64,000 bases of DNA from Closterium sp. Naga37s-1 (GCA_947471745.1 CANJKZ010000174.1:1960001-2024000); one strand, 5' to 3'. Shown: positions 41,063 to 53,600, counted from the first letter of the stretch. The notes: generated from the sequence alone by a model not told the origin. Numbers and translations are program-made.

Positions 41063-42892
41063 ATGGCGACGCCTAGGGTCCTGCGCTTTGATGCCGAGGG
41101 TAGGCCGCTGTAGTTCTCTGTCTAGCTCCTCCGTACGCAGCGCCTACTAGAGAGTCAGTGTCAGGCTGATGAGTCCCTCTGGGCGCACGCCTCCGGTGAC
41201 CTTCATGCGCCCTCTGCTCCTGAACCCCTAGGCGCTGACCCCACTACTGCGGACAGAGAGCGTTTTGCACGTCAGCGCGCTGCCCTGACAGCCAGGAAGT
41301 CGCGCGACGCCGCGGCCTTCATTGCCCTCAGTTGCCTCCTCCCTGAGTCTGAGGAGACCCACTTCACCCAGGTTCGCATTGCTAGCGAGTTCCTGACTGC
41401 GATCAAGGCCCGCTACTCCACTCCCACCCCTGTCTCTCTTGGTCGCCTGTTCCTCCCGTTCCTGTTTCTTGATCTTTCCTCGTTTGAGCATTCTGCTGAC
41501 CTGATTGCTCACCTGTGTTCGCTGGATTCTAGCTACCTCGCTGCCTGCACTGATGCACAGCTTGCACTGCTCCCCCCCCTCCCCCCCCCCCCCCCCATGG
41601 CGATTAATACTTATTTTATCGTCACTAGCCTCCCTGACCGCCTTGCCACAGTTCGCGACACGCTTATTCTGAAGCACCCTAGCGAGCTCACTATCGAGGT
41701 CCTTGAGTCTGCACTCAAGGACGTCAAGAGCAACCTTCGCTCGGTAGCCCCCGCCTTTGGCGCTGTGCCCCCCCCACTGTTCCACGGGTGCACTGTCCCA
41801 CAGCTGCCCACCTTTACTGCCTCCCTCGCCGCTACCGCTACTGACGAGACCGCAGCTGCTGTCACGACTTCTGCGCGGTCTAGAGTTAGGAGTGGCAGGA
41901 GGGGCGGCCAGGGTGCAGCCAACAGCGGAGGCGGCGGAGGTGGCGTGGCGAGTGACGGTGGTGGGAGTGCAGGTGTTGGTGGAGCGCCTCGTGCAGCTTC
42001 TAGTGGCTCCCCTGTTGCAGCTGGTGGAGGTGACGCTCGGGTCCGTCGGCATCTGCGGGGCTGCCAGCTGCAGGTGCTGGGGTGGCGGCTTGGTACTTGG
42101 CTCAGCAGCAGCAGCAGCAGCAGCAGCAGTAGCCAGAGCAGCAGCGGGGGCAGCAGCAGGTTTAGCGGCACGGGTAAGGACCGTGTCAGGTGTCGCGTGG
42201 TGACGCCCACCCACTCTGCCCCTACCTCATCCAGACAGGTACTCGCAGTGGCCTCCGCTGCGACCGCCGTCACCCACCAGGTCAGTGCTTTGCTCGGCTC
42301 ACTGACAAACTTCGCGCGGCCTATCGTGCAGACGGCCCTGCCCCTGACTGGCTTCCCCTTGTTCTCTCGCACGGTCCGGCACTGTGGGACATGTCTGCTT
42401 CTCAGTTACTTGAACTCTCAGGAACCGCCAATGCTATGTATGCTGTTGTTGACTCTAGTGCTTCTGACTCTATTTGCTCGCGTGTTTTTAGCTTAGGTGC
42501 TAGTGTTGATCGTGTGCCAGTTGCTAGTGTAGGTGTTTGTGTAGGCGCTAGTCCAGGTGCCACTTTGGCGGACGCGTCGCTGTCTTTCACGCTGGACTCT
42601 GGTGTGTCGCACCGTTTCTTCCGCGACCACATGACTCTTACTCCGCTTCTTGCACCGTTCTCTGTCGCACTGGCTGATCCCACTTTGGGACCAGTCATTG
42701 CTCGCCACTCTACTACGCTTCCGTGCCCGGCTGTTCCTTCAGGTTCTCTGACAGGCCTCCACATCCCCTCGTTCTCTAGGAGCTTGGTGGGTGTGCAGCC
42801 GCTCGTGAGTCAGCACGTTGGTGTTTGGTTTGAGCCTTTTGGGGACTCTGCGACTAGTGTGGACGGTGACACGTACGCCCCCCTGGCCACCT
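41063..42892 (+). pseudogene. Copia-5 gag and protease
   Basis: Gag starts at ATG 41063 (MATPRVLRFDAEGRPL) and has TAG codons at once (near 41110 and 41132). The capsid region reads through a poly-C slippage tract (41573-41596) and then continues in another frame. Ser/Gly-rich tract, then the enlarged knuckle CPYLIQTGTRSGLRC, DRRH, PPGQC (about 42219-42285) and protease LDSGVSHRFFRD (about 42593). The product is the most diverged gag of the family here. Interrupted at 42893 by a solo LTR. Confidence 0.83.
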
Positions 42893-44067
42893 TGTTATAG
42901 TCTAGAGTCCACTTAGGGGTCGCGGATGCCCATGAAACCGCCTAAGCTGAATCTGATGACTTCAAGCTGCCTCTGTTCAAAACGCCGTCACGATCAGCTC
43001 CAATATTATACGATAACTTAGCTTCAGGTGTCTGCTTTCCAACTGTATATTGCTTGCTTTCATCAGAGGTGTATGCGCTACGCAGTGAACAAAAACGTAA
43101 GCTCGGCTGAAAACGTGTAGTTTCATTGATGCAAGGAAGAGCTGAGTACAACATGCCTAGGGAACTCTTAAAGCGACGGGCAACTTTTGGCAGTGTTGGG
43201 TTCAGAAGTTTTTTTTTTGAACCAGGCTTGCCAGCGCGAAAGTGCTGGCTGGCGAAAACCAGGATTTCGTGCGGACACTTTCCATCCGCAGTAACAGTTC
43301 GCCAGGGTTCTGGGTTTTGGGTGGCAAATGTGCACCGTCGCTTTAAGGGGTTGGGACCATCCTGGGAACTCATAGAAGGTTGATTTCTAGGGGAAAAAGG
43401 CTAGAGAAGGATGGGAAACGTCCTAGCTAGGTCAGCAAAGCCAACCACTCTTGGATGTTCAGAGCTGTACTCAAGGCTACCAATAGTGAGTCAAGCCAAC
43501 CATGAGTCAGCTTGTCTTCCCATTTGCACTCTCTTGCAAGCTGCTTCCAGGAAGACCACACTTCTCAAAAGGAGGGTGGTAGAGTCCCACTTGACCACCT
43601 TTACTTCTTGTCTCATACTCTGTCCCTGCACCATTGGCATGACAACAATGAAAGGGTGGCAAGGGAAATGCTGCCAACAGTGCACCATGATTACGGAACA
43701 GTAACCTTCGACAGCTGTCACGTGCTGCTCCAATGCTGGGTTGTCCTGAAACTCGGTGACCACCTGAAAAACACAGCAAAGGACTGCCATACCGATTTTC
43801 AGACCAATCAGAGCTTAGTAGATGAGTCAGCAGCCGAAATGGTGAACTCGGGTGTTACAAAAAAAGAGTAACACAGACTTCCGGGATGCCATAAGTCTTG
43901 AAACAAAAAATGTTGCCATGCCTTGTAAACTGCTTTGAAAATTCTGAAACTTTGAGGGTGTGAAGAACAAATGTTGAAGCACCTCCCCACAAAATTCCAG
44001 AAGCTGAGCAGCTTGTAGGCTGAATGGGAGTGCGATGACCGTGCCACTATAGTGCTTTGGCACAACA
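42893..44067 (+). mobile_element. Solo LTR (1175 bp) inserted in Copia-5
   Basis: Starts TGTTATAGTCTAG and ends TTTGGCACAACA. It is flanked by the 5-bp duplication CACCT (42888-42892 and 44068-44072). Excising it rejoins the copia reading LATF across the site. No PBS, polypurine tract or pol domain inside, so a solo LTR is the simplest reading. The same left end appears inverted at 1-105. Small open frames within it have no family match. Confidence 0.85.
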
Positions 44068-45037
44068 CACCTTTCGCCAGGAGCCGGGTTCTGGTCTCTA
44101 CATGCTTCACACTGGCCCCCGAGAGAGTCAGCAGCAGCAGCAGCAGAAGCAGCTGCCTCCAACCCCTGTCACTGCTCTCCGTCAGGTCCCAGTGTCCCAC
44201 TAGGTAGTTGTGTCTAGTCAGGTTACAGTGTCTGGTCCGGTCGCTACTTCTTGCTCGTGTCGGTCGCTTGCCCACCCCACCGTTCTGCGGCACCACCATC
44301 TTTGTCACCCATCCCTTCCTCGCCTTCACACTATGTCTAGTCAGTGTCTTGTCGTCTTGCCGTCTCGCAAGACAAGACGTCTTGTCGTCTTGCCGTCCTG
44401 ACTGTTTAATCCTCCTGCGAGTCTTGCCGTCGCTGCCGCCTTCGCGTGCACCACCTTGCGACCCTTGTGTTGAGGGTCGTCTGCGCGCCACCCCTCACTC
44501 CTCCTCCCTTCGTCCTGCCACCGAGCCCTTCGAGACTCTCGACTTGGACGTCTTGGGCCCGCCTCTCGCCCTGGTCCTGAGCGAGAGAGTTTCTTTCTGG
44601 TGGTCGTCGACGACTACTCTCGCTACACCACCGTTTTTCCTTTGGCGAAGAAGTCCGACGTGACTTCTACGCCGATCCGGTGGTTGCTCGCCACAGAGGG
44701 TACTCGTCACCGTCATGTCAGTTGTCTTCACTCCAACCGCGGGGGTGAGTTTCGCCGGCCGTCCTTGCCGGATTCTGTCGCGAGCAGGGCATCCTCCAGT
44801 CCTGGACGCTTCCAGAGTCCCCACAGCAGAATGGGGTTGCTGAGTGACGCATAGGCTTGGTCATGGAGATTGCACGCACCTCCATGATCCATGCTCATGC
44901 GCCCCATTTTCTGTGGCCCTACGCGGTTCGGTACGCCGCTCACCAGCTGAACCTCTAGCCACGTGTCTCCCGGCCAGGGGTTTCACCGACTTGTCTTTGG
45001 ACCGGGTCCCCTGGTGTTGGGTTGGTTTTCGTTTTCG
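44068..45037 (+). pseudogene. Copia-5 GAG-pre-integrase and integrase
   Basis: Resumes directly after the solo LTR. Carries a degraded H-H..C-C finger (LRHHHLCHPSLPR, then CDPCVEG), DLDVLGPPL, then LHSNRGGEF (Asn replacing the second catalytic Asp) and QQNGVAE followed by TGA where sisters have Arg. INL*PRV near 44956 has TAG for CAG. Cut at 45037 by the poly(T) end of LINE-2. Confidence 0.8.
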
Positions 45038-45063
45038 CGTTTTTTTTTTTTTTTTTTTTTTTT
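45038..45063 (-). other. Poly(A) tail of LINE-2 (seen as poly(T))
   Basis: Run of 26 T on the plus strand, the 3' tail of the minus-strand LINE. It directly abuts Copia-5 integrase sequence. Confidence 0.85.
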
Positions 45064-45155
45064 GCTGGATATAAGTATACTACATGCATATACACATCCT
45101 CAGTCGTAACTGGAGCTAGGAGGGTGTAGATAGATACAATGTAACCCCACCCCCC

Positions 45156-46562
45156 TCATCCCCTTTTCGGTGGCTGGAAGGCTATTCCCCTATCCTCCCA
45201 CACTTCTTTAAAACCTGCCCTCCACGTCATACAGGCCTCCGAATCAAACAACCTACGCATGACATTCGCCTCGTCAGCATCCAGATGACTCCACTCCCCT
45301 TTTCCCCCCGTACCCAGCTTGTTCGCCTCCCATTTCCAAGCTCGGCTGTAAATCTTCACGTGCCTCGTGAAACTAACTGCAATCCGCCGTAGGGCCCGTT
45401 TTGGCTGGAACCGACTGCCCTTGAAAACTGCGTTGCATCTTTCCAGCCAGACTTGGTGTGCTGTGGTTGAGATTATCGCTGCTTTCGGAAAACCCATCAA
45501 CGTGCAGCTCTCCTGAAAGAGCATGTCGCCGAGGGACTCCATCACCCTGCCCGAGTTCATCCACTGTAAAGCTTCCTTCATCATTCCGACCACAGGTTGA
45601 ATTGTCCGGCAGCTGTAAAGGCATTGGTTTTGCGAATCCATGGCCCCGCAATGTATGCACATCGCCCGTGCCCCCAGGAAAGGGAGTCTTTCTCCCACCT
45701 AAAGGTTGTTGCTGTGCGTCCGCAAGATAGTTTCCCTCGCCCTGCCCGGAGTCGAAAGGGAGTCACGGACACGGATGGCCTTCTTCCAATCAACCTTCCT
45801 TCCCAATGTCTCCTCCCACTGCAGTTGCTGCTTCGGCTGAGTCGCTGAGGTTTTCATCGCCCTCCTCAGTTGTTTCAGCTCGGCACGTTCCCCCTTGTCA
45901 CAAATCTGCGAGCGTAGTAACCGCATCATTGGGGCTCCCAATGCTCTTCGTACCCTCCCTCCCAGCTCTACCATGGGGGTTGCTAGTAGGAAATCAATGT
46001 CCGTCATGCTGGCGTACTCCACCCAGCTTATGCATTTTTTCTTGTCGACCGACACTCTTGTCCCGTACAGTACACCGTCCCTTGCGTAGTCCACTCTGTA
46101 GTAGAATACCTCCCCAGGCCGGTAAGACGCTTTCTGTATCAGCGTGGTAGCCATGAACATTTCCTCTGACGTTAAAGTTTTCAGCACCATGTCTTTCCAG
46201 TTTTGTGGCGTCGCCTCTCACGCCTTAATCGCCCACTTCCGTTGATCCTCCCCGCCTAGCTCTCTCTCAAGCGTGGCTTCATCCTTTAACCTCCTGCTCC
46301 CATCTGGCTCCTTCTTTAGCAGATCCCCCAGCTTGACACCTTTCAGGCAGTGTGACCCTTTCTGTCCTCCGAAGGGCGACTTGCCCCTGAAGAAAATCAT
46401 TCGGTTGAAAAGCAGCTCCTCTCCCTCCGCGTCCCACCTGTTCTCCGGCTCTCCCACCATCATAATCTTGGATTCCCACACGGCTTTAAGCGTGGACTTC
46501 CATCTGACGCCCCCCTTCATCCAATGCTTCAGTATCGACGGGTGTGCATAGACTGTAGCCAA
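45156..46562 (-). pseudogene. LINE-2 C-terminal region with zinc-binding RT domain
   Basis: Three frames joined by stops/frameshifts (46562-46218, 46190-45699, 45698-45156). They encode the connection region and a zf-RVT-like segment (MCIHCGAMDSQNQCLYSC), then VWLERCNAVFKG, a block commonly seen at the end of plant L1-type ORF2 proteins. Ends 90 bases before the poly(A) tail. Confidence 0.7.
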
Positions 46563-46700
46563 TCCCAGTGGGAAAACGGCCGCTCTCTCCCATAGTCAAT
46601 TCCTCATTGGATCCTGTTCTACTACCGCATTCCCAAGGGCTTGAATGTTCATGCTGTTGATCCTGTGTTTCAGGTCGATAACCCCCAATCCCCTTTCTTT

Positions 46701-47831
46701 TCACTCCCGCCAGGACAGCGCATAACTCCACAGTATGAAGTGCTTGTCAAACAGCGACTTGCCATCCGTGATGAAGTTGTGACACAACCACTGCACCTTC
46801 TTCCAAATGTCATGCGGCGGGGCGTATATATGCGCATGGAACAGCTGGATCGGCATCGCAGAACAGTTTATGATGGTGACCCTCGCCGAAGTCTTCAGAT
46901 GTTTTGTCGCCCAGCAGCTCAGCACCGCGCTCACCCGTTCGAACGCCTTGTCCCACGCCAGTTTTGGTGAACCCCCAGACGTTATCCATACTTCTAGCAG
47001 TCGCTCCGGCACATCCTTCACTGCCCAGTTGAAAGGTGAGTTGTCCGGCTGCATGCACCTCATGTTTATCCCAAGCGGCATCAGGATCGTTTTGTCCCGA
47101 TTGATCTTCGGTCCAGAGATCGCTGCAAAGTCGTCAAGCAGGGACTTCGCCTTAACCAACTGCTCCTTTCCTTTCAGCACTAGTGTAGTGTCGTCGGCAA
47201 AGCCGACATACGCCAATTCACCAATCCCTCTTTTCCTTACTCCCAGCCCTCTCCTCTCCACTTCTTGGCAGAGGGGTTCGACCACACACAGAAACAAGTA
47301 CAGGGCAAGCGGACAACCCTGCCGCACACCCTTGTGCATTTCCACTCGCTCACCCAACCAGCCATTGAGCAGGAGCCTCGTGGCCGCGCCCTCGTGCAGC
47401 CCCTTCACCCACGCCATAAAAATTTCCGGGAAGCCCATATCACCTAGTGTCTTGAACAGGTTCTCCCGGGACACTGAATCGTATGCCTTCTAGAAACCCA
47501 TGAGGAGGAGCAACCAATCTTCATCACCCTCCGCCGCCGCGTCAATCACATCTGCAACCAGCGAGACTACTTCCTTCAGGCTTCTCCCAGGGAGAAAACC
47601 GAACTGGTTTGAGGATATCACCCGTGGTAGGGCCGTTTTTATCCTGTTTGCCAGCACCTTCGCTAGCAGCTTGTAGAAAAAACTCAACAGAGTGATTGGT
47701 CGGTAGTTCCTTAACAGCTCCTTGTCGCCTTTTTTGTGCAGGAGAATTGTAATCGCAGTCGTGAAAGCTTTCGAGAGCACCGCCGACTCCTCGAAAGCCC
47801 TGATCTCTTTCATCATCCCCGACCTCAACAA
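46701..47831 (-). pseudogene. LINE-2 reverse transcriptase
   Basis: Two frames (47831-47490 and 47474-46701) separated by a TAG at about 47490, where the motif A region should follow (LLLLMGF*KAYDSVS). Motifs: ILLHKKGDKELLRNYRPITL, SNQFGFLPGRS, KGVRQGCPLALYLF and YVGFADDTTLV with both catalytic Asp residues, then GPKINRDKT. Family: L1-type RT, used for target-primed reverse transcription. Confidence 0.85.
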
Positions 47832-48767
47832 GTCCCATTTTCGTTCGAAAAACTCCTTTGGCAGCCCATCCTGCCCCGGAGCCTTTCCTGAGGGTAGACC
47901 TTTGAGCGCCTCCTTTACTTCTTACTCCATCCATCGCCGACTAAGCTGACCCCGGTCAGAGTCCTGCAGTTTGCTTCCCTCCTCTATCGGCCATGGTTCG
48001 GTGAGTTCCTGTTGCGATGGGGTCGCGTAAGTACTCAGATGCTGCCGTCAGCACCTCTCTCGCCCCCTTGTACTGCCGTCCCTTGAATAGCAGCTCCTTG
48101 ACTTCTGTTTTTGCTTTCCTTGATTTGACCTGACCCGGGAGAAAAACCGAGGGTGTCTCCCCCACTAACTCAGCCAGCAGCCCTGTCATGACCTGTAGCC
48201 GCTCCGTGTTGCTGTCATGGTAGAGCTTCAACGCCACTTCACTTTTCATCAACTCCTCGTGTACATCCTGAGCCGTCGGATCGGCCATCACCCTCCATCG
48301 TAAGTTCTCCACTTTCTTTTCCAGATGAATGATGGTTGCCCTTATCCTCTTCCGTTGTTCAGCCACATGCACTCTCATGCTTGCGTGCAGACTCGATCTC
48401 AATCGCTCCAGGCTCTGGTCCGTGCGGCCCTCCTGCGCATCCAATACCACCGAGATTATACTCCTAGTTCCTTCCCCGCTGGCCTGGGGGGCCTGCAGCC
48501 TCCAGAGGCCTGGACCATTTCCTTCCGACGAAGCCGACTTGACCGTCATCGCCACTGCCAACCAATGATCCGTCAGCCCATACGGGACCATCTTATGTTT
48601 CACCTCTGTGACACAGCTGAGGAGGGAGTGAGAGATAAAGATCCAGTCTATCCTCATTATCGTCCATGCAGATCTCGAGAAAAAGGTGTACTCCTTGCGG
48701 GTCGGGTGGAGGCTACGAAAAGCGTCTTGCAGATCCCATCTCGAACAGATATGTAGAAACCTTTGGT

Positions 48768-49890
48768 AGGCAGTATGACCGGTAGGCAGAGGAGTGGACT
48801 GTGGCGAGGAGTACCGGAAGCCGAAGCGCTGAAGGACCTGGGGCACCATGTGTGACTGAGTCAGGGTGATGGTGCGCCGTGCTCTGTCCCGGGTGATCTG
48901 CAAGCCAAGATAGCTGCGCAGCTCACCCAGGTCAGTGCAGGTGTATCTCTTCTGCAGCTCCGACTTCACAAGGGCCAGTGCCTCAGTGTCAGCAGTGGCA
49001 AAGACCAAGTCATCGACGTACACGAAGACGTAGAACGGAGGCAGCAAGGTGTCGGTGCGTAGAAACAGCGACGAGTCAGCAGTCGAAGGAGCAAACCCAA
49101 GAGCCACTCTCGAGGGGCCTAACAGAGACCGTGGACTGGCCGCCGGAGTCTCCACTGGGTACCTGCAGGAAACGACCCAGTGAAGCCAGGTGGGCGGCGC
49201 AGCCAGATCTCCTTGTGCAGGCTGCCCTGCAGAAAAGCTGTGTTGAAGTCGAGGGAGTGCAGCTCATAGTCACGCTGAGCTGCGACGTGTAGCAACACCC
49301 GAAGAGTGGTCATCTTCGTGGTAGGGGAGAAGGTCTGGAAGAAGTCAACTCCCTGTCGCTGGCTGAAGCCTCGTGCAACGTAACGAGCCTTGAAGGCAGG
49401 CGGAGAACCCGGCGGCCGCTTCACCATGAAAATCCACATGCCATCGACTATGTTCGCCCCAGATGGGGGATCTGCGTGGACGTAGGAGCCTGTGGACTTC
49501 CAGGATGCCATCTCTGCGTCCATGGCTGTCTGCCACTGAGAGGAGTAGGGACCTGTAATCGCCTCTACGTAAGAGCGCGGGGTCGGGATGTCTGGTGCAT
49601 TCGGGTCTCCCTCAGGGGCAAGCAGCATGGCCACAAGAGAAGTTATAGCAGCTGCAAGACACTCAAAGTCCTCCTGCCTGTCCTCAAGATCGTCCGTGCC
49701 AAGAGCACACTCACCCCCGACGGACGGAGGACAGGCAGACTCAGACTCAGCAACAAGAGCAGTAGCGTAGTCAAGACGACAGGCGGCAGCAAAGTCAACA
49801 AGCTCAGTGACTAGGGCACACGCAGTAGTGGACTTGAAAGAAGGGTCACTGATTACACTAGCGAGAAGACGAGGGACAGTGGGACTGGCT
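48768..49890 (-). pseudogene. Copia-6 reverse transcriptase
   Basis: RT leader with SVGGECALGTDDLEDRQEDF-like sequence, then SYVEAITGPYSSQWQ, GMWIFMVKRPPG, KARYVARGFSQRQGVDFFQT, LDFNTAFLQGSL, YVDDLVFA and QITRDRARRTITLTQSHMV. A gap and frameshift near 49130 loses the GLRQAPREWHD block. Ends at TPLPTGH where LINE-2 begins. Confidence 0.83.
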
Positions 49891-49919
49891 GCACGAGCTA
49901 GGTCAGACTCAGGGTCCGG

Positions 49920-51044
49920 TCAGTCAGCCAGAGAGTACGCATGAGGAGACGGCAGGGGGACACGCTGTGGAACAGAGGAAGGACGAATTGCCATATGGTG
50001 CGTGCCCGGGACAGGAGGAGGACGCAGACGCGGAACACAACGACCAGTGCGAACAGCGCAAACAGGAGAGGCAGGATGAGACACAGGCTCACGACGCTTT
50101 GTAAGACCCGCGGCCTGCTCAGTGTAAGGAGAAGGAGCAGGCAGTGGGGAGGCTGGTTGTAACGGCGGCTGCGAGTGGTCAGGCGGTGGACACAGTAAGG
50201 GAGAAGTAAGGGCAGTAGAAGATGGGAGACCAAGAACCTGCTGAAGCAGGGGAACGAAGTACGGTCGCGGCCGTTTTGTGTCTCCAGAACGAGCACCAAC
50301 AGCACCAGCACCCCCAGGGCCAGCGCGTCCAGCTCCGGTGTCTCCAACTTCAACTATTGCAGCATCTCCAGCTCGTGCAGCTCCAGTAACTCCAGTACGA
50401 GCACCTCCGGGACCAGCGGCTCCAGGAACTCCAGCAGCTCCAGCTCCAGTGCCTCTAGCTCCAACTCCTGCAGCATCTCCAGCTCTAGCAACTCCACTTC
50501 CTCCAGTAGGAGCACCTCCGGGACTAGCAGCTCCACTCACTCCAGCAGCTCTAGCTCCTGTGCCACCAGCTCCAACTCCTGCAGCACCTCCAGCTCCAGT
50601 AGCTACCGTGCCTCCAGCGGCAGACCCCCCGGCTCCAGCAGCGCCACTCCGAAGGCAGGTGCGCCGAGAAAACCACTCGCGCAGCTGCGGTGGAGAGAGG
50701 GGCTCCCGCCGCGACAAGGCACCTGGAGGACCTCTAGGAGACAAAGAACCCTCAGGCTCAGCACCCCCAGACTCAGCACCCTGAGACTCAGCACCCCCAG
50801 GCTCTTCACCCTCAGACTCAGCACCCCAAGGCTCCGCACCCGCAGGCTCAGTACCCCCAGGCTCAGCACCCCTAGGCTCAGCACCCCCAGACCCCGCACC
50901 GTCAGACTCAGCACCCACAGGCTCAGCACCCCCAGGCTCCGCACACGCAGGTTCTGCACCTCCAGACGCAGCACCTCTAGCAGCACCTGAGTCTTCAGCG
51001 ACCTCAACAGGCACAGTACCAGGGAGTGGGTCTACCTGAGACAC
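49920..51044 (-). pseudogene. Copia-6 integrase-RT linker
   Basis: 374-codon frame: SQVDPLPGTVPVEVAEDSGA, then GAEPGGAESEGA-type repeats, REPLSPPQLREWFSRR, Gly/Ala/Thr-rich repeats, then RPRPYFVPLLQQVLGLP, the conserved block that ends the variable tract, and Pro/Ser-rich sequence. In frame here, so it shows the intended coding frame of the tract. No catalytic motif. Confidence 0.75.
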
Positions 51045-51079
51045 ACCTCAGGGAGCATGACCCTGAGGGGGGAGGGGGT

Positions 51080-52992
51080 CTACCGGAGGGGGGCCTGGAG
51101 CGAGGAAGAGCGGCGGGGGTGGGAGAGGGGCAGAGCGGTAGGGGAAGAGACGGTAAAAGGGAACTCACTCGTCAAACATGACGTCCTGACAGGGGAGGAC
51201 ACGGCGTGAGGTGGGGTGGTAAAACTGCCAGCCAGGCACGTCAGGGGGAAAGCCAAGGAAGATGCAGGGAATAGTGCGGGCAGAGAGCTTGTCCGCAAAC
51301 GTATCGCGAACAAAGGCACGAGAACCCCAGACTCGAACACCAATGCATCGCCAAACTTCCCCGTCCAACGCAGTGTAGGCGAGTTCTCTGGCAAGGAGAC
51401 ACGGGGCCAGAGGTTGAGCTGATGCGCAGCGCATCGGACCGCAAACGGCCACAGAAAATTGTAAGCAGCCGCATGGATCGTGGAGGTACGAGCGACCTCC
51501 ATGACTAAGCCAATGCGACGCTCAGCAATCCCATTTTGCTGCGGTGAGGCCGGAAGCGTGAACGACTGGAGGATGCCCTCCCCACGACAAAAGTCCCGCA
51601 AGAGGTCGGAGGAGAACTCACCACCTCTGTCATAGTGCAGACGCAGGACAGGAAGGTCCTGGCGGAACCGCTCGTGAAGCTGGAGACCGACTGCGCGGAA
51701 CCAAGGGATCAAGACACCAGGGACCTCATCCTTGCTGCACAAGGGGAAGACCGTGGTGTAACGCGTGTAGTCGTCAACAACCAGCAGAAAGTAGCGCTCA
51801 CGGCCCTGTCCACTGACGCGGGCTGGGCCCCAAACGTCCATGTGGAGAGTCTGTAGGGGAGCAGTCGTCGAGGGAAACGAGGAGGAGTGAAGAGCGGCGC
51901 GCTGCCGCCCCTCGACGCACGGAAGGCAGGGCGGGGCAGGCGAGGGCGGGAGGGGAGGAAGAGACCTGGGAAGACTAGAGACAAGGAGGCGGGAGTGCAT
52001 GCCATGAAGGCGTGGGAGGGAGGGGTGACCAACAATGGAGGAACGGGCAATAACTGGGCCCCCCGAGGGGTCAGCCAGTCTGACCGGTACAGGTGCAGAG
52101 AGAGGAGTGAGGGTGGTGCTGTCACGAAAGAAACAGCGGGAAGCACCTAAGTCAAGCGTGAAGGTGTGCAAGGCCTCAGCAGGCGCAGTACCAGAGAGAG
52201 CTGACTCACTAGCACCTAGAGCAGCAGCCTCTATACCTGGGTCAGGCGGCACACAGAGGTAACAGTCACCCTTAGCACTAACAGACAAGGCATACATAGC
52301 AGCAAGGATAGCATCATAGTCAAGATCAAAGATATCAACTCCATACCTAAGCAGCTCTGCCCAGCGGGGGCGCTCGGCCTCGTCACCAAACTCTGCGCGC
52401 CAAGCGTCGTCTAGGCGGAAGAAGCAGCGGTGCTGAGTGTGATGCCTCCCGCATGTTTGACCTGCATGGTCACCCGTGCGAATGACATACGGGCAGCTAC
52501 CACTACCCCTAGACGCCCCACGCTGAGAAAACCACTCACGAAGCTGCTGGGGCGACGCAGTCTCGCTCCGACGCTGCTGTTGCCGCCTCTAGCCATCGCC
52601 AGAACCTCTCCTCTGAACAGCTCCACCCCAACCGCCACCACTGCTCCCGCCACCACTCCCACTGCTGCCACCACTGCCGCTGCCGCCACTCCCCCTGTCG
52701 CCACCACCGCCGCCACCACCGCTGCCACCAACGCCTCCACTTCCACCACCACTCCCACCGCCACCACCGCCACCTCCACCACTGCCACCTCCACCACCCT
52801 GGCCTCCCTTGCCCCTGCCGCTGCGGCGCCTCCCACTAGGAGGGGCGAGAGAGGCGCGCCTGACGTGAGGTCAAACAGCGAGACACCGTCCCTAGAATCG
52901 CTCAGTAAGTTCAGCTGCAGGTCATCTAGCCATGCGTCGAACTGTATTCGACGGCCCTCTGCATCGAACAAGAGCACACTAAGAGTAGCCAT
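51080..52992 (-). pseudogene. Copia-6 gag, protease and integrase with deletions
   Basis: Gag starts at ATG 52992 ([19 protein letters not shown]). The capsid region is deleted from TSGAPLSP straight into the Gly-rich tract, which is read out of frame as Val/Ala-rich. The knuckle CPYVIRTGDHAGQTC, GRHH, TQHRC lies at about 52497-52422, preceded by SPQQLREWFSQRG. Protease TLDLGASRCFFRD has Leu in place of Ser in the DSGAS motif, and a second deletion fuses it to the GHPSLPR end of the integrase finger. The integrase core is kept (HMDVWGPARVSG, LHYDRGGEF, NGIAERRIG). Confidence 0.85.
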
Positions 52993-53039
52993 CGCGGGCG
53001 AAGAAGTTGGGCGCACTAGCTGCAGGGCAGCACGCAGGC

Positions 53040-53600
53040 AGGGCAAAGCAAGGGGGGCGGCCAGCAGGGCGATGCACAGGCAGATCAGGGCAGGGCGGCA
53101 GCCAGCAGGGCGGAACGCGAGCAGGGCAGGGCAGCGAGCTGCTAGCGGCGCGCAGGCAGGGCAGGGCGGCGCGGCGACTAGCAGCGCGCGGGCAGGGCAG
53201 GACGGCGCGGCGGCGAGTGGTGCGTGGGCAGGGCAGGGCGGCGCGGCGGCGAGCGGCGTGCGGGCAGGGCAGGGCGGCGCGGCGACGAGCGGCGTGTGGG
53301 CAGGGCAGGGCGGCGTGGCGGCGAGCGGCGCGCGGGCAGGGCAGGGCGGTGCGGTAGCGAGCGGCGCGCGGGCAGGGCAGGGCGGCGCGGCGGCGAGCGG
53401 CGATCGGGCAGGGCAGGGCGGCATGGCAGCGAGCGGCGCGCGGGCAGGGCAGGGCTGCGCGGCGGTGAGTGGCGCGGCAGTGAGCGGCGCGCGGGCAGGG
53501 CAGGGCAGGGCGTGCGCGGGCGGCGCGATGCAGGGCAGGGCGCGCGGGGGCGGCGCGACGCAGAGCAGGGCGTGCGCAGGGCGGCGCGACGTGTGGGGTA
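53040..53600 (-). repeat. Copia-6 leader tandem array (~36-bp unit)
   Basis: Units of about 36 bases; the plus strand is built from GCGGGCAGGGCAGGGCGGC and GCGGCGGCGAGCGGCGC. Lies between PBS and the gag ATG at 52992. Long open frames on both strands (up to 415 codons) are artefacts of its composition. Confidence 0.85.

Larger units (their letters stand above)
45038..48767 (-). mobile_element. LINE-2: L1-like LINE, 5'-truncated
   Basis: Minus strand. The AP-endonuclease C-terminus (RIDWIFISHSLLSCV, then GLTDHW) at about 48550-48690 is followed by a helical spacer, RT (NYRPITLLSFFYKLLAKVLA, FGFLPGRS, GVRQGCPLALYLF and GFADDTTLVLKG), a connection region and a C-terminal zinc-binding motif (CIHCGAMDSQNQC, about 45645-45685), then a poly(A) tail. 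Several frameshifts and stops. Truncated at the 5' end, as usual for LINEs. No target duplication: the left flank is plus-strand Copia-5, the right flank minus-strand Copia-6. Confidence 0.88.

Noticed and set aside
42942-43373. 143-codon minus-strand frame inside the solo LTR as a host gene
   Set aside because: It lies inside an insertion with clean TSD and LTR-type ends; no family resemblance or splice structure.
45038-45063. Poly(T) tract as a terminator or promoter element
   Set aside because: It directly follows LINE-2 sequence in minus orientation and is best read as its poly(A) tail.
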